DNA from: Streptomyces natalensis ATCC 27448
Lineage (GTDB): Bacteria; Actinomycetota; Actinomycetes; Streptomycetales; Streptomycetaceae
Reading direction: 5' to 3'
NCBI RefSeq assembly: GCF_000935125.1
Contig: NZ_JRKI01000029.1
Span: 496,001-560,000 of the forward strand
Length of the DNA: 64,000 bases
Shown: piece by piece, positions 1 through 8,132 of the stretch
Numbering within the stretch: the first letter of the stretch is position 1
How the letters are laid out: the number at the start of each line of letters is the position of its first letter
Position numbers and translations under genes: made by a program
Notes under the pieces: model-generated
Databases searched by the model: none
The model's input: the letters and a program-made list of their open reading frames with translations, nothing else
What the model was told of the DNA's origin: nothing

Positions 1-913
1 TGCCGATGGCGTTGGCTTCTTCGACCTGACTGGCCAGGAAGTCCCACGACAGGTTGATGTAGCCGCCGTCGCCCCAGTTGGCGCCCCAGGAGTTCTCGAC
101 GCGGACGCCCTGGTCGTTGTAGCCGACGATGGTGATCTCGTGGCCACCGAGGACCGGGTCCTCGCTGCCGCCGGGCTGGTACGAGTAGTCGGCCGCCTGC
201 TGCTGGGTGACGTCCTGGAAGCTCTGGTGGACCGGGAGGGAGATGGCGACCGGCTCGCCGTCGGCGAGGGCCTGCTTCACGTCGGCCTGGATCTGGTTGC
301 CGGTGTGCAGCTTGGTGTGGCCCGACAGCTTCCAGTGCGCGGCATTCTGGCGCTCGGCGTCGGTCGGCTGGGAGGTGAAGTCGAAGTCGCCCTGGCTGTA
401 GTCCGACTTCGAGTCGACGCCCTGCGACTCGGCGATGCTGAACGTGTCGTCCGGGGTACTGCCCTGGTCGTTGCCCTTGGCTATCTGGGCGTACGTGTAC
501 ATCGGCGCCTGCGGGCCGCCGGATATGCCCTGCTGCTTCTCCTGGATGCTGTAGCCGGAGTAGTCGATGGCCCAGGACACACAGGAGCCCACCTGGCCCT
601 GGTTGCCCGGGTCGATCGCGTACTGGCTCAGGTCCACGCTGTTCGGCACGCTCTTGGGCGCGCCGTCCTTGTGCGGCGAGAGGTCCGCGAGGCGGGAGAC
701 GATCGAGGTGTGCGAGGAGAGCGTGTTCACCTTGCCGCCGGACGGCAGCTGCGCGCCGAGGGCGAAGTGGTGGTGGTGCGCGGCGGCGGGGGCGTCGTGC
801 GCACCCGAGGCCAGGGCGATGCCGCCGGACACGACGGCGAGGGCACCGCCGGCGGCCACGGCGATGACGGCGCGGGATCTCTTGTTGGTCTTCTTCTTGT
901 GCGAGGGGATCAT
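1..913 (-). CDS. Secreted papain-like (C1A family) cysteine peptidase, C-terminus beyond window
   Basis: Reading leftward from an ATG at 913, the 304 visible codons encode a secreted protein. A basic N-terminus with a hydrophobic core (residues 14-36) looks like a Sec signal, and a four-His run follows at about 46-49. The papain catalytic elements are present in order: Cys111 in QVGSCVSWA with an upstream Gln, His258 in GGHEITIVGYN, and Asn274 in ENSWGANWGDGG. This spacing is typical of C1A peptidases, which hydrolyse peptide bonds through a Cys-His-Asn triad, so an extracellular protease is likely. GAGGAG lies about 10 bases before the start. The left window edge removes the C-terminus. Papain-like enzymes are uncommon in Streptomyces compared with serine and metalloproteases. 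Substrate is unknown. Confidence 0.85.
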   Translation of the reverse strand, partial: MIPSHKKKTNKRSRAVIAVAAGGALAVVSGGIALASGAHDAPAAAHHHHFALGAQLPSGGKVNTLSSHTSIVSRLADLSPHKDGAPKSVPNSVDLSQYAIDPGNQGQVGSCVSWAIDYSGYSIQEKQQGISGGPQAPMYTYAQIAKGNDQGSTPDDTFSIAESQGVDSKSDYSQGDFDFTSQPTDAERQNAAHWKLSGHTKLHTGNQIQADVKQALADGEPVAISLPVHQSFQDVTQQQAADYSYQPGGSEDPVLGGHEITIVGYNDQGVRVENSWGANWGDGGYINLSWDFLASQVEEANAIG

Positions 914-2131
914 GTGGGGTGGTTCTCCTCAGGTACGGACGTTCTGCGACTCGGTGCGAGTCGCGGGCCGCCGGCCGGGGGTCGACCGACGGAGCTCGGA
1001 CGGTCCAAATGACCGGTTGGCGGGGTGGCGGGGTACGCCTGGGAACCCGCGGTGTCGGGCGCGGGAGTACGGAGTTGCGGAGGCCGGTGCACCGGTACGT
1101 GGGCCGAGCGCCGTTGCTCGTACGGAACCGTTGCGACGGGTGTCGCGCCGCGGCGGCGGAAGCGGTCCCGCTGGGCCCGTATGTGGTGCTGACCTACTGA
1201 CCTGAGTCCTCTTCAATGCCCTAGCGAAGCAAGGGAGTTCAACAGGTGTTCCGGCCGGCGGCACACGGCACGGCTGCCCGGCGGTGGGCCGAGAGGCGCG
1301 TGGCTATCGCGCGGGGCGGCAGGGCACCGGGACGGCATCAGGGGTGCCCGCGGCCAGGGGCCGGGGTGCGGCGGTGGGCGCGCCGGGGCTGTGCGATAGG
1401 GATCCAGGCGAGGTCCGCAACTGAGTCTCCTTGCGTACGGCAGCAGCCCGTGCCCGTCGGCCGCCGGGGCGGTCGTGGTGCTCGGGCGGCTCCCATGGGT
1501 GTGGGGGGTAAGGAGCCTGAAGCGCCGGACTGCCGAATTCGGAGGGTCCATCGATGAATTGCGGTGGAACTTCTGTTCGGCGGGCCGACTGGGGCAGGAA
1601 GTTATGCGGCTCACACGCCGGGCGTCAATGGCCGTACGTCATGGGGCGGCGCACAGTTGGAGATCAGTTGCGGCATAGTCGAGGTGAATGTGCCAAACGT
1701 TTGAAGTGTGCCGATGTGGGGTGGTGAGGGTAGGGATTGTTCGCTCCCGTCGGCGGGGCGGCACCGGAGGTGCGTGGGGTGGCGTCGGCCGCGGATTCCC
1801 TTCCGTGACCAGGCGAGATGCGGACGGAAGGAACGCGTGGGGCGGGATGGACGCCGCAGTCGGAAGAGGGCGGCATCGAGGGGCGGGACCGGCCCGAGGG
1901 AATGCCACGCCGGGTCATGGCGGCGCCCGCTTCCTTTTCTTTTTCTTTTCTCTTTCGTGGGGTTGGGCATGCGAATGACGGTGCCGACGCAGTGTTCGCC
2001 GCCAAGACATTTACGGGGTAAGGAAGTTGCCGCTCAGGGAACTCGCCCCCGGCGCGACTCGACGATCCGCAACAGGTCTGGCTGCGGCCAACGACTTCTC
2101 AAGCCTTCCCCAAAACCGACCCACGGGCCTG
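914..2131. other. Gene-free stretch of about 1.2 kb
   Basis: No convincing gene was found. The open frames here overlap one another on both strands, lack ribosome binding sites and give Arg/Pro/Gly-rich translations without recognisable motifs. The stretch should hold the promoter of the minus-strand protease and perhaps a decayed gene. A CAAACGTTTG palindrome lies at 1694-1703. A 27-base all-pyrimidine run (1930-1956) is unusual for this GC-rich DNA. Confidence 0.6.
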
Positions 2132-2150
2132 TTAGGTGAGGCTTACCTGC
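2132..2150 (+). promoter_or_regulatory. Iron box (DmdR1/IdeR/DtxR-type operator)
   Basis: TTAGGTGAGGCTTACCTGC matches the 19-bp actinobacterial iron-box consensus TTAGGTTAGGCTAACCTAA at 15 of 19 positions, including the diagnostic AGGCT core and ACCT arm. It ends 46 bases before the ZIP transporter start, where a repressor would cover the promoter or the early transcript. By family knowledge, DmdR1 with Fe2+ represses at such sites, so the transporter is predicted to be induced by iron starvation. Confidence 0.75.
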
Positions 2151-2196
2151 TTTACCGTCTGTGGTCGTCCCCGCACATGCTGACTGGAGTCCCCTC

Positions 2197-3027
2197 ATGT
2201 CCAGCACGAACATCGCCCTGCTCGGTGCCATCGCCGGCTTCACCATCTATCTGGGCCTGCCGATAGGCCGGCTGCGCACACCGACTCCGCGCCTGAAGGC
2301 CGGGTTGAACGCCGTGGCCATCGGCATTCTGCTCTTCCTGGTGTGGGATGTACTGACGCATGCCTGGGAGCCGATCGACGAGGGGCTGAGCAAGCACCAG
2401 TGGGGGCCGGTCGCTTCGGGGGGAGCCGTGCTGGCCGCGGGGCTGGGGATCGGGCTGGTGGGGCTGGTGTACTACGACGGCTGGATCGCCCGTCGGCGGC
2501 AGGCTGCCGCCCAGCGACCCGCCGGTCCGGGTGCCGCGGCGGTGACCGAACTGGCGCCTGCGGTACGCAGCCAGGCCGGCTCGCTCGCGCTGATGATCGC
2601 CACCGGGATCGGCCTGCACAACTTCGCCGAGGGGCTGGCGATCGGCAACTCCGCCGCTCAGGGGGAACTCTCCCTCGCCGTGCTCCTGATCATCGGGTTC
2701 GGTCTGCACAACGCCACCGAGGGTTTCGGGATCGTCGCCCCGCTCGCCGCGGAAGGTGAACGTCCCTCCTGGGCGACCCTGCTCTGGCTCGGCCTGATCG
2801 GTGGCGGCCCCACCTTCCTCGGCACCGTCGTCGGCCAGCACCTGGTCAACGACACCCTGTCCATCGCCTTCCTCGGCCTGGCCGCCGGCTCGATCCTCTA
2901 CGTCGTGATCGAGCTGCTGGCCGTCGCCCGCAAGGCCGGCCTCAAGAACCTCACCACCAGCTGCATCTTCCTCGGCCTGATCCTCGGCTTCGCCACCGAC
3001 GCGGTGGTCACCGCGGCCGGAGCATGA
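2197..3027 (+). CDS. ZIP-family divalent metal transporter
   Basis: This 276-residue inner-membrane protein has about eight hydrophobic segments and the two metal-binding helices of the ZIP family (GufA-like subgroup): HNFAEGLAIG at 141-150 and HNATEGFGI at 171-179. ZIP proteins move Zn2+, Fe2+ or Mn2+ into the cytoplasm. I chose the ATG at 2197 because GGAG lies seven bases upstream and the hydrophobic N-terminus begins there; the frame is open back to 2161. The iron box just upstream suggests iron control, so the substrate may be Fe2+ or Mn2+ rather than Zn2+. It appears to be a single-gene unit, convergent with the SpoIIE-type phosphatase gene. Substrate specificity cannot be read from the sequence. 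Confidence 0.88.
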   Translation: MSSTNIALLGAIAGFTIYLGLPIGRLRTPTPRLKAGLNAVAIGILLFLVWDVLTHAWEPIDEGLSKHQWGPVASGGAVLAAGLGIGLVGLVYYDGWIARRRQAAAQRPAGPGAAAVTELAPAVRSQAGSLALMIATGIGLHNFAEGLAIGNSAAQGELSLAVLLIIGFGLHNATEGFGIVAPLAAEGERPSWATLLWLGLIGGGPTFLGTVVGQHLVNDTLSIAFLGLAAGSILYVVIELLAVARKAGLKNLTTSCIFLGLILGFATDAVVTAAGA

Positions 3028-3092
3028 GCACGGCGTTCGCCGCGACGTGAGGCGTTCGCCGCGCTGTTCCGACCGCCGTACGCGGCATGCGT

Positions 3093-5624
3093 TCACGCCC
3101 GCCCGTCGGGAGGTTCGATCTCCGCCCAGATCGTCTTCCCGGCGGCATGGTGGCGCGATCCCCAGCGCTCCGCGAGCTGGGCGACGAGGAACAGGCCGCG
3201 GCCGCCCTCGTCGAGGGTGCGGGCCCGCCGCAGGTGCGGGGCGGTGCTGCTGCCGTCGGAGACCTCGCAGATGAGCGCGGAGGTGCGGATCAGACGGAGT
3301 TGGACGGGTGGCCGGCCGTACCGGATCGCGTTGGTGACGAGTTCGCTGACCAGCACTTCGATGGTGAACGCGATGTCGTGCAGGCCCCAGTCCGCCAGCC
3401 TGTTCAGGGCCTGGACACGGGCACCGGCCACGGCGGCCGGGTCGGACGGCACGTCCCAGGTGGCGACCTTGCCGGTGTCGAGGGCTCCGGTGCGGGCGAG
3501 GAGGAGGGCGACATCGTCCGAGGGCTGTACGGGCAGCAGGGTCTGGATCAGGTTGTCGCAGGTGGTCTCCAGCGAGCGGCCGGGGCGTTCCAGGCTCCGG
3601 CGCAGCAGCCTGAGGCCACTGTCGAGGTCATGGTCGGTGCCGGCGATGAGGCCGTCGGTGTACAGCGCGAGAAGGCTGCCCTGGGGCAGTTCCCACTCGG
3701 CCGTTTCGAAGGGCAGACCGCCCACGCCCAGCGGCGGGCCGGGCGGCACGTCGATGAGGTCCGCCACGCCGTCGGGCGTGACCACCGCAGGCGGGGGGTG
3801 GCCCGCGCTCGCGGCGGTGCAGCGGCGCGAGACCGGGTCGTAGACCATGTACAGGCACGTGGCGATGAGATCGGTGGAGATCTCGGCGGTGATGCCGAAG
3901 CCGGGCTCGGGAACGGGCTCGGAACCGGACTCGGAGCCGGACTCCGCGGTGGTGTCCTCCTCCGCTGCCAGATGGGTGACCAAATCGTCGATGTGGACGA
4001 GGAGTTCGTCCGGGGGAAGGTCCACATCAGCCAGGGTGCGTACCGCCGTCCGCAGGCGTCCCATGGTGGCGGAGGCGCGCAGGCCGTGGCCCACGACGTC
4101 CCCGACGACCAGGGCGACCCGGGCGCCCGACAGCGGGATCACATCGAACCAGTCGCCGCCCACCCCTGCCCGGGTGCGGGCCGGAAGGTAGCGGTGGGCG
4201 ACCTCGACGGCCTCCTGGGCGGGAAGCCGTTGCGGAAGCAGACTGCGTTGCAGGCCCAGCGCGGTGGTGCGTTCGAGGGTGAAGCGGCGGGCGTTGTCGA
4301 CGGCCACGGCGGCGCGTGCGCCGATCTCCTCGGCGAGGAGCAGGTCATCCCCCTCGAAGGGCTCGCGGCGCCGGTGGCGGGCGAGGACGGATACGCCGAG
4401 GGCGATGCCGCGGGCGCGCAACGGGATGACCATGATCGAGTGGATCCCGAAGTCACGGACCACCGCCGACCGTTCGGGGTCTGCCCCCTGCCACAGCCTG
4501 ATGGCCTCGTCCAAGGTGCGGTGCAGATAGGACCGGCCGGTGGCCAGACAGCGGACGGGGGGCGTGGACTCGGGGTAGTAGTCAACCTCTCCCGGCCGGA
4601 TCACCGCCTCGGGTGCGCCGGGGAGGACGGACTGGTGCGCGGCGCGGCGCAGGGCGACGGTGCCCGTGACGGACGGCTTCGGCTCCATCCCGCGGAACAG
4701 TGAGTCCAGCAGGTCGATGGTGACGAAGTCGGCGAGCCGCCCCACCGCCACGTCGGCCATCTCCTGGGCGGTGCGCATCACGTCGAGGGTGCTGCCCACC
4801 TGTGTACTGACGTCGTTGAGCAGGGCGAGCCGCTGCCGTGCCCGGTGCTGTTCGGTGACGTCCAGCGCGGTGAGCTGTACGTGTCGCACCACCCCTGCCG
4901 GGGTCTTGAGCGGGGACACGGTGACGGACCAGGTCCTCTCGCGTGCTTCCGGCCGGGGTCTGCCGTGCACCTGGAACTGTTCGGGTTCCCCCGTCCCGAA
5001 GACCCGGCGCATGCCCTCCTCGATCGTCGTGCAGATGTGGGGAGGCAGGATGTCCGTGATCCGCAGGCCCCGCATCTGCTCCTCGGTGAGGCCCAGCTCA
5101 CGGGCCGCGCCGGCGCTCGCTCGTACGGACCGCAGGTCGGAGTCGTAGATCGCCACGGGCAGATGGCTCTGCGCGAACGCCACTTCCGTCGTCGCTTCTT
5201 CCGTCGTCGCTTCTTCCGTCGTCGCCTCGTCCAGGTCCGGTGACGGTCCCGGTGGCAGCCGGTCGGGCGGCGCGGCCACGATGAGCTGCTGGGCGTTGCC
5301 TGCCGCGTCGTACGACGGGTACACGCGCAGCCACACCTCAACGCGTCGACCGTCTCGGTGCCGGAGCAGCGTCGTCCCGCTCCACCCGTCGAGAGCTGCG
5401 GGAAGGCCCTCCGCGCCGTCCCCCTCGTCCCCCTCGTCCGCGCCGATCAGCCGCGTCACGGGGCGTCCGACGACTTCCTGGCGGGGGTAGCCGAGCAGCC
5501 GCTCGGCGTCGGCACTCCATCCCGTGACGATCCCCCGCGCATCGACGACCGCTGTGGCCGAGACGGCCGGATCCGGGAGCTCGCCGGAGCCATTACCGGG
5601 GGCGGTGGCACCGTGCATGTCCAT
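3093..5624 (-). CDS. PAS-PAS-GAF-SpoIIE phosphatase with C-terminal HATPase (anti-sigma kinase type) domain
   Basis: This multidomain signalling protein of about 843 residues has a PAS domain near the N-terminus (residues 20-110), a second PAS/PAC region (145-260), a GAF domain (about 270-430), a SpoIIE/PP2C phosphatase domain (GVGGDWFDV and VGDVVGHGLRA motifs supply the metal-binding Asp residues), and an HATPase_c domain with N-box ELVTNAIRYG and G-box DEGGRGLFL. Such proteins dephosphorylate anti-anti-sigma factors and, through the kinase-like domain, act on the same partner switch. No anti-anti-sigma partner gene is adjacent. Start codons at 5684 (GTG), 5624 and 5618 are possible; 5624 has a purine-rich GAGGGG upstream. 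The linker between the PAS domains holds a threefold 15-bp repeat (EATTE, near 5185-5235), and an Ser/Glu-rich repeat interrupts the phosphatase domain. Confidence 0.88.
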   Translation of the reverse strand: MDMHGATAPGNGSGELPDPAVSATAVVDARGIVTGWSADAERLLGYPRQEVVGRPVTRLIGADEGDEGDGAEGLPAALDGWSGTTLLRHRDGRRVEVWLRVYPSYDAAGNAQQLIVAAPPDRLPPGPSPDLDEATTEEATTEEATTEVAFAQSHLPVAIYDSDLRSVRASAGAARELGLTEEQMRGLRITDILPPHICTTIEEGMRRVFGTGEPEQFQVHGRPRPEARERTWSVTVSPLKTPAGVVRHVQLTALDVTEQHRARQRLALLNDVSTQVGSTLDVMRTAQEMADVAVGRLADFVTIDLLDSLFRGMEPKPSVTGTVALRRAAHQSVLPGAPEAVIRPGEVDYYPESTPPVRCLATGRSYLHRTLDEAIRLWQGADPERSAVVRDFGIHSIMVIPLRARGIALGVSVLARHRRREPFEGDDLLLAEEIGARAAVAVDNARRFTLERTTALGLQRSLLPQRLPAQEAVEVAHRYLPARTRAGVGGDWFDVIPLSGARVALVVGDVVGHGLRASATMGRLRTAVRTLADVDLPPDELLVHIDDLVTHLAAEEDTTAESGSESGSEPVPEPGFGITAEISTDLIATCLYMVYDPVSRRCTAASAGHPPPAVVTPDGVADLIDVPPGPPLGVGGLPFETAEWELPQGSLLALYTDGLIAGTDHDLDSGLRLLRRSLERPGRSLETTCDNLIQTLLPVQPSDDVALLLARTGALDTGKVATWDVPSDPAAVAGARVQALNRLADWGLHDIAFTIEVLVSELVTNAIRYGRPPVQLRLIRTSALICEVSDGSSTAPHLRRARTLDEGGRGLFLVAQLAERWGSRHHAAGKTIWAEIEPPDGRA

Positions 5625-5849
5625 CCACCGCCCATCCCCTCGTCGCTCTCCTCCCCTCCCACTTCTACCCGGCTTCGCAGGCACACGCAGTTCGGGGCCA
5701 GGCCCCTACGGCCGGCGCTCCCGGTTACGGAGAGTGACGCGTCGGCTGAGCTTGCTCAGTGACGCTCGGAACGTCACCCCTTACCATGGCCCCTCCGGCG
5801 CGCACCTCGCTGCGAGGGCGCGACCCTTCTTCCGCAGGAGTGTGACGCT

Positions 5850-6269
5850 GTGCTGCGCACCATGTTCAAGTCCAAGATCCACCGGGCCACGGTGACCGAG
5901 GCCGATCTGCACTACGTCGGGTCGGTCACCATCGATGCCGCGCTGATGGAGGCCGCCGACCTGCTCCCCGGCGAGCTCGTCCACATCGTCGACATCGACA
6001 ACGGGGCCCGCCTGGAGACCTACGTCATCGAGGGCGAGCGGGGCTCGGGCGTCATCGGTATCAACGGGGCTGCCGCGCATCTGGTCCACCCCGGTGACCT
6101 GGTCATCCTGATCAGCTATGCGCAGGTGGACGACGCGGAGGCCCGTACGCTGCGGCCGAAGGTCGTGCACGTCGACGCGGACAACCGCATCGTGGCCCTC
6201 GGTGCCGACGCGTCCGAGCCGGTGCCCGGCAGCGGTACGTCACGCAGCCCGAGGGCCGCGCTGATCTGA
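5850..6269 (+). CDS. panD: Aspartate 1-decarboxylase
   Basis: This pyruvoyl-dependent enzyme of 139 residues converts L-aspartate to beta-alanine for pantothenate and coenzyme A synthesis in the cytoplasm. It starts MLRTMFKSKIHRATVTEADL, as the family does, and carries the self-cleavage site Gly-Ser (YVGSVTIDAALM), where the Ser becomes the catalytic pyruvoyl group. Lys9, Tyr in DLHYVGS and the INGAAA stretch are conserved. GTG at 5850 is preceded by AGGAG (5836-5840). The gene stands alone, away from panB or panC. The last 20 or so residues (Ser/Arg/Pro-rich) go beyond the usual E. coli length. Confidence 0.96.
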   Translation: MLRTMFKSKIHRATVTEADLHYVGSVTIDAALMEAADLLPGELVHIVDIDNGARLETYVIEGERGSGVIGINGAAAHLVHPGDLVILISYAQVDDAEARTLRPKVVHVDADNRIVALGADASEPVPGSGTSRSPRAALI

Positions 6270-6551
6270 GCCCGGCCGCGCCCCGGCCGGCCGGTCGGCG
6301 CAGGTGCCCGGCTCGGCCATCCGCGTGATGCCCCCCGTCAGCCCCCCGTCATCCGTGTCCGTTGCCCGGGTCCGGTGGTGTGACGGCCCGGCGGCCCGGT
6401 CCGGGTGCGTGCCGCCGGTGCGGCCCGTACGAGCTGCTGTTGCCGACCATCAGACCGCGGGGTGCAATGAGGCTGCGGCCCGACGGTCGCAGCCAGCGGC
6501 GTAGGTGTGGTTCCTCCCCCGCTCGGCCCCGCTCCAGCCGGGGAGGCAGTG

Positions 6552-7184
6552 ATGACGTTTCCTGATCCCGGTGCCCGTCCCGCGGGGCACACCCGCTGGA
6601 TGCGGCTCGGCCTGGTGTTGGTGCCGACACTGCTGGTATCCGCGGTGCTCCTGGCGACGATCGGCCTGGGCATCCTCCCCGTCTCGCTCGCGGTGTCCGC
6701 CCAGTCCCTGGTGCTCTCGGGACAGAACCTCAAGATCTCCGCCGACCGGCTGCAAGGCACCGGGTTCACCCAGTACGTCGGGGTGGACCGGGCGACGAAC
6801 AAGGCGCACCCGGAAGCCCTCTCCGGCATCGAGTCGGCCGACCTGTACAACCTGTGCCAGTCGGTGGTCGTCCACATCCCCGGCGCCGGCCAGGCCACGC
6901 TGCGGATCGGCGCGGGCGGGGGCAGCAAGCCGGCGCACGCGGACCATCTCGTCGTCCATACCGACGACCTCGCCGGCACCGCGGTGTTCCGGAACATCAC
7001 CATCGGGCAGGATGCCTCGACCTTCAAAGGCGGCCCCGGTGCCCCGACGGGAACCTTCGGGCAGCGGGCCGACGCCGTACGCATCGATCATCTGCGGCAG
7101 ACGACCCGAGCGGTGAGTGCGGCCACCTTCCGGCTCACCGACCTGCATCTGACCGTGAAGGCCGGAGACAAGTCCTGCTACTGA
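6552..7184 (+). CDS. DUF6230 family protein (first paralogue)
   Basis: This 210-residue protein has one strong N-terminal membrane segment (about residues 20-48) and an exported domain rich in short beta-strand patterns, ending KAGDKSCY. Family function is unknown. The next gene encodes a clear paralogue; shared blocks include PEALSGI.SADLYNLCQSVV, PAHADHLV, FRNI.IGQDA and AVSAATFRL.DLHL. GGGAGG (6541-6546) precedes the ATG at 6552. DUF6230 genes are often found beside DUF6114 genes in Streptomyces, as here, suggesting a shared envelope role. Two Cys residues (NLCQS and the near-terminal Cys) are conserved between the paralogues and may form a disulfide. Confidence 0.8.
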   Translation: MTFPDPGARPAGHTRWMRLGLVLVPTLLVSAVLLATIGLGILPVSLAVSAQSLVLSGQNLKISADRLQGTGFTQYVGVDRATNKAHPEALSGIESADLYNLCQSVVVHIPGAGQATLRIGAGGGSKPAHADHLVVHTDDLAGTAVFRNITIGQDASTFKGGPGAPTGTFGQRADAVRIDHLRQTTRAVSAATFRLTDLHLTVKAGDKSCY

Positions 7185-7203
7185 ACGGCCTTCTCCCTCC
7201 CGT

Positions 7204-7283
7204 GGTCAAGCAGGTCTCTCCCGATGGTCAAGCGGGTCCCCACCGATGGGGCAAGCGGGTTCCTCCCGCTGGGACAAGCGGGT
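7204..7283. repeat. Three and a half degenerate 22-23 bp tandem repeats
   Basis: Units beginning GGTCAAGCRGGT at 7204 and 7226, a variant GGGGCAAGCGGGT at 7248, and a partial GGACAAGCGGGT at 7271 follow each other between the two DUF6230 genes. The constant core is CAAGCGGGT. The array is non-coding and about 150 bases before the next start codon, so it may be an operator array or a decaying duplication. Confidence 0.65.
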
Positions 7284-7433
7284 GAAAGCGTCCGTCCATT
7301 GGGGTCCCCTGGTGCATCTCTGTGTCACCAGTGGGTCCTGTCGTAGTTGGCGATGCGTACCGCCCGAGACTCTGGTATCGGGGCTGCTCGGCCCGCTGAT
7401 GGACCGGCCCCCGCTTGTCTGACGGGGAGAAGG

Positions 7434-8093
7434 ATGACGAGCAACGCCGAAAGTGCCACCCAGACCACCGTGCGCGCACGTATCACGGGCCGCACCCGAT
7501 GGCGGCGCCTGACCGTGGTCATGGTGCCGACTCTGCTGGCGTCCGCAGCGCTGTGCACCGCGATGGCGCGAGGCGCGCTGGCCGCGTCGTTCGGGGTGTC
7601 GACCAACTCGTTCACGGTTTCCGGCAGGACCTTCGAGATCGGGGCCAGCACGCTCGCCGGGCGCGGGTTCGTGCAGTTCGGTGTGCTGGACCGCGGCGCG
7701 CATGCCACGTACCCGGAAGCGCTGTCCGGCATCCGCTCCGCGGATCTGTACAACCTGTGCCAGTCCGTCGTGCAGAACGTGCCCATCCTCGGGCCGGTCA
7801 CCATGCGGCTGACCTCGGGCAGCAGCAGGGTTCCCGCGCACGCGGACCGGCTCGTCGCGGACAGCCACGACCTGCGGGGCGACGCGCTCTTCCGCAACAT
7901 CAACATCGGCCAGGACGCCGCAACCGTGCGGGGTGTGCCCGGCGTGCGCGGCGCGCCCGGCGGCTTCGGCGAGCAGGCCGACACCGTACGCATCGACCGC
8001 CTGCGGCAGCAGACGCGATCGGTGAGTGCGGCCACGTTCCGGCTGCCGGGACTTCACCTGAGCGTGAGGCTCGGCTCCCACCCGTGTTTCTGA
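7434..8093 (+). CDS. DUF6230 family protein (second paralogue)
   Basis: This 219-residue paralogue of the preceding gene has a basic N-terminus, one membrane segment (about residues 26-50) and the same exported domain. Shared blocks include YPEALSGIRSADLYNLCQSV, RVPAHADRLV, FRNINIGQDA and SVSAATFRLPGLHLSV, and it ends with a Cys next to the last residue. GGAGAAGG just before the ATG at 7434 serves as the ribosome binding site. The frame is open from 7347, but that extension lacks a ribosome binding site and overlaps the repeat-flanked promoter region. Function is unknown; the downstream DUF6114 gene suggests a co-transcribed envelope module. Confidence 0.8.
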   Translation: MTSNAESATQTTVRARITGRTRWRRLTVVMVPTLLASAALCTAMARGALAASFGVSTNSFTVSGRTFEIGASTLAGRGFVQFGVLDRGAHATYPEALSGIRSADLYNLCQSVVQNVPILGPVTMRLTSGSSRVPAHADRLVADSHDLRGDALFRNINIGQDAATVRGVPGVRGAPGGFGEQADTVRIDRLRQQTRSVSAATFRLPGLHLSVRLGSHPCF

Positions 8094-8132
8094 TGCTGTG
8101 TCAGGTAAACCACCACACTCGGGGAGCTCGAC

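Noticed and set aside
1213..2139. Several 60-140 codon frames in the 914-2131 stretch
   Set aside because: They overlap each other on both strands, lack ribosome binding sites and give no recognisable sequence.
3087..4703. A 538-codon plus-strand frame opposite the SpoIIE phosphatase gene
   Set aside because: Same cause; the opposite strand encodes recognisable PAS, GAF and SpoIIE motifs, and this frame encodes none.
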